From Collinsella sp. (lineage in GTDB: Bacteria; Actinomycetota; Coriobacteriia; Coriobacteriales; Coriobacteriaceae): a stretch of 5,414 nt of DNA. Each line of letters starts with the position of its first letter. Position 1 is the first letter of the stretch. The notes under the pieces are model-generated. The model ran no database searches. It was not told the DNA's origin and saw only the letters and a list, made by a program, of their open reading frames with translations. A program made the position numbers and the translations under genes. Below are positions 5,001-5,414 of the stretch, in pieces. The stretch spans positions 1 to 5,414 of the forward strand of contig JAIJJM010000172.1 in assembly GCA_022728415.1 (NCBI GenBank). The letters run 5' to 3'.

Positions 5001-5414
5001 CAGGATATTCAGCCGGCGGGTGATGTCGCCCTGCAGCTTGATGTTGCCTATAGCTCCGCCAAGAAGGTTTCTGACAGCACGACGGTTCCCGGCGGTAACG
5101 GCGGTTCCACGAACCCTGGAGGCAACGGGGGAGGGTCGGATCATAACAACTCCGGCAACGCCGGTGGTAACCAGAACAACAATCAAGGCAACCAGGGCAC
5201 CTCGAACAACGGGGGCTCCACGGGCGGTAGCGGCACGGCGACCGGGCACCTTAAGGAGGGCACCTACACCGTGACGGCGAACATCTACGTGAGCCGTGCG
5301 AGCTCGGGCCTGCCGCTCTCACCGCACATCACGAGCGGCGTGTTCCCGCCCAAGGACCCGGTCACCAACAACGCCACGCTCAAGGTGGATGCCAACGGCC
5401 GCGCCGTGCTCTAC
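2079..5414 (+). CDS. Giant secreted modular surface protein (3' partial)
   Basis: One frame is open from ATG 2079 to the window end (1112 codons, no stop reached). AAGGGAG (2067-2073) is the ribosome binding site. Residues 1-36 are a Sec signal peptide: Arg-rich start, hydrophobic QAVILVAALSMVG, cleavage after AFA at 34-36. Then come an acidic Ala/Glu/Asp/Ser/Gln linker (37 to about 150); module copy 1 (about 157-319); a beta-sandwich-like region ending GSFVIATP (about 320-455); an unrecognised region (about 458-664) that starts with three close tryptophans (464, 466, 468); an Ig-like domain (about 667-734) with WKDGT and DWSIAKA; an MBG-like domain (about 735-819) with VGTYTV, KNYEF and VLTVKKP; module copy 2 (about 826-996); a Gly/Asn-rich linker (about 997-1057); and the start of module copy 3 (1058-1112). 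No cysteine is present. The architecture fits an extracellular adhesin or ligand-capturing stalk. The modules look NEAT-like, so heme or iron capture is a guess. The C-terminal anchor lies outside the window. Confidence 0.85.
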   Translation, partial: MENRATRLLRYGLRQAVILVAALSMVGSQLPMTAFAEVAQEAQVASERANSDQGVTVTDSEAAATTDNTDTDLSENHPDADAAQQVQTDKQETDEKAAAAEDVPSAAKGEQEKQGASSDAEKMQDSQSAEEESAAASLLAASDEADPESSRIYSSVDKLVPGTYSVLANISMRDPIPGMNLRAYATNPLNPESINGASGIPNVPVKTRNATLVVAADGTVTVVVTLPNPVFTFQKLGTSDGAKITNVTTKPIEKKDNDDDYNKKVADAGITTRIEHITFQLDNLSGTYHLTGNTEYATTLNKFLNKDLDLDLDLANAKKEVSGDFAKTFSDQATGVKLDVKADASSSAINELSEATLSVASVTSGHAYEALKVSLGQKYKTVPDYALYTIDLMAQGAAIVPDDAVALTLKLSKQPAGSKVFRFAGNKLEEVGSVAADGTLSAPVSGLGSFVIATPKDEANTGEWAWTWDSLDAASGIGISYETDGTLDGPFTDLGTPEESVEIMKWYSGYFKLNTKILNDRGYTDQVQSLVSSESSFSSPQVKGLYSAGLTIPDFVPNANLFDPAGKFTFSDEHIVFAMTVPASQGSEFYLITGTKGSGATKAIKLKASVADGKAYVRLTKENTGTGNVTNYLFNSALDLDGGTMQPASDDTPWGYIAVVNDAPKQVVQPTAVKDLVYTGKAQIGVTAGEGYTVGGVASSTNAGSYKAIVTLKDGYVWKDGTNNPVIIDWSIAKAPLTAAFKNTTLNVGDELSTGLMDITGFVNGESIISVKLADTTFTLPTMSGGDTSQVGTYTVTPTGGTAKNYEFVGVPGVLTVKKPAASKELAPGTYRITANLSMPGKYNPLLPGTTVYPTNPNNPFGPVIDYNDQAEVSNDIPMTPVSMNATLVVAKDGTRTLVLPVKNPVFTLQELGTSSELKDISVTRVPPKDPANWKYGKYETRISQLTIKLTDDLTSGTKAYFFKGSKMYAVPLDQDIQPAGDVALQLDVAYSSAKKVSDSTTVPGGNGGSTNPGGNGGGSDHNNSGNAGGNQNNNQGNQGTSNNGGSTGGSGTATGHLKEGTYTVTANIYVSRASSGLPLSPHITSGVFPPKDPVTNNATLKVDANGRAVLY
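2547..3035 (+). repeat. Shared beta module, copy 1 of the giant protein
   Basis: Protein residues about 157-319. Key blocks are PGTYSVLANISM (tyrosine 164), RNATLVV (asparagine 209), NPVFTFQKLGTS, RIEHITFQLDNLSG and EYATTL (tyrosine 296). It is unusual in ending with DLDLDLDL at 307-314, a strictly alternating Asp-Leu strand. A lysine- and aspartate-rich insertion (KKDNDDDYNKK) lies between the NPVF and RIEH blocks and is absent from the Tat-protein copy. Confidence 0.6.
4554..5066 (+). repeat. Shared beta module, copy 2 of the giant protein
   Basis: Protein residues about 826-996. Key blocks are PGTYRITANLSM (tyrosine 831), MNATLVV (asparagine 885), NPVFTLQELGTS, RISQLTIKL and MYAVPL (tyrosine 969), then ALQLDVAYS as the final strand. 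The stretch NPVFTxQxLGTS is almost identical to copy 1, so these two copies are closer to each other than to the Tat-protein copy. The segment between tyrosine 831 and asparagine 885 is the longest of the four copies. Confidence 0.6.
5067..5249 (+). other. Gly/Asn/Ser-rich low-complexity linker inside the giant protein
   Basis: About 61 residues (about 997-1057) are made almost only of Gly, Asn, Ser, Thr and Gln (for example GGNGG, NPGGNGGGS, NQNNNQGNQG). It separates module copy 2 from module copy 3 and should be flexible. Its DNA is made of short imperfect GGN and AAC runs, which may expand or contract between strains. Confidence 0.75.
5250..5414 (+). repeat. Shared beta module, copy 3 of the giant protein (cut by the window end)
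   Basis: Residues 1058-1112 give EGTYTVTANIYV (tyrosine 1063) and NNATLKV (asparagine 1098). The opening strand and the NNATL block are closer to the Tat-protein copy (TYTVTANVYV, NNATLVI) than to copies 1 and 2. The Y-to-N spacing of 35 residues is also close to the 39 of the Tat-protein copy. The rest of the module lies outside the window. Confidence 0.55.

Noticed and set aside
5067..5249. Possible CRISPR array or tandem repeat
   Set aside because: The repetition is short and irregular, follows the codon frame, and has no constant repeat-spacer unit; it encodes a flexible linker.
5020..5274. 84-codon open frames on both strands over the Gly/Asn linker
   Set aside because: Low-complexity DNA leaves all frames open; the translations are Thr/Ala/Arg- or Val/Arg-rich with no features.

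Overview
The window reads as Gram-positive, moderately high-GC DNA, most likely from a gut actinomycete of the Coriobacteriia (Collinsella or a relative). This assignment is an inference from three things: the codon bias, a Tat-exported single-domain protein next to a very large cysteine-free modular surface protein, and the general gene style. No marker gene proves it. All genes visible lie on the + strand.

Layout. (1) 1-187 is the last 61 codons of a ClpB-type disaggregase, closed by a GC-rich terminator. (2) 188-586 holds no gene. Its first part carries several copies of TTCGACG, and its second part, just before the next gene, is dense in dyads: a 13-nt perfect palindrome, a GCCATGGC-centred dyad, a CRP-geometry inverted repeat and a 10-bp leader hairpin. 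(3) 587-1255 encodes a Crp/Fnr-superfamily regulator with a degenerate effector pocket and no cysteines. (4) 1256-1411 carries a hairpin with a T tract whose sequence closely resembles an element upstream of the regulator gene. (5) 1412-1990 encodes a small twin-arginine-exported protein made of a signal peptide and one beta-rich module. (6) A terminator-like hairpin sits just before the ribosome binding site of the last gene. (7) 2079 to the window end is one uninterrupted frame (1112 codons, no stop reached) for a giant secreted modular protein.

The link between the two exported proteins is a shared module. Each copy opens with a TYxVxAN strand, carries a central NATL-x-V strand followed by a D/N-G turn, and has an N-P/D-x-F strand; the complete copies end with an aromatic-Ala motif and a final amphipathic strand. 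One copy makes up the small Tat protein. Two complete copies and the start of a third are in the giant protein, with a beta-sandwich-like region, an unrecognised region, an Ig-like domain and an MBG-like domain between copies 1 and 2. The strand order recalls NEAT (heme-binding) domains, but this is an inference from pattern only.

A working picture is a regulator plus two cell-surface proteins built from the same module, one lipid-anchored or released through Tat and one a long Sec-exported stalk. Shared control is suggested by the duplicated DNA element before the regulator gene and before the Tat gene. The ligand, the signal sensed by the regulator and the anchor of the giant protein cannot be read from this window.
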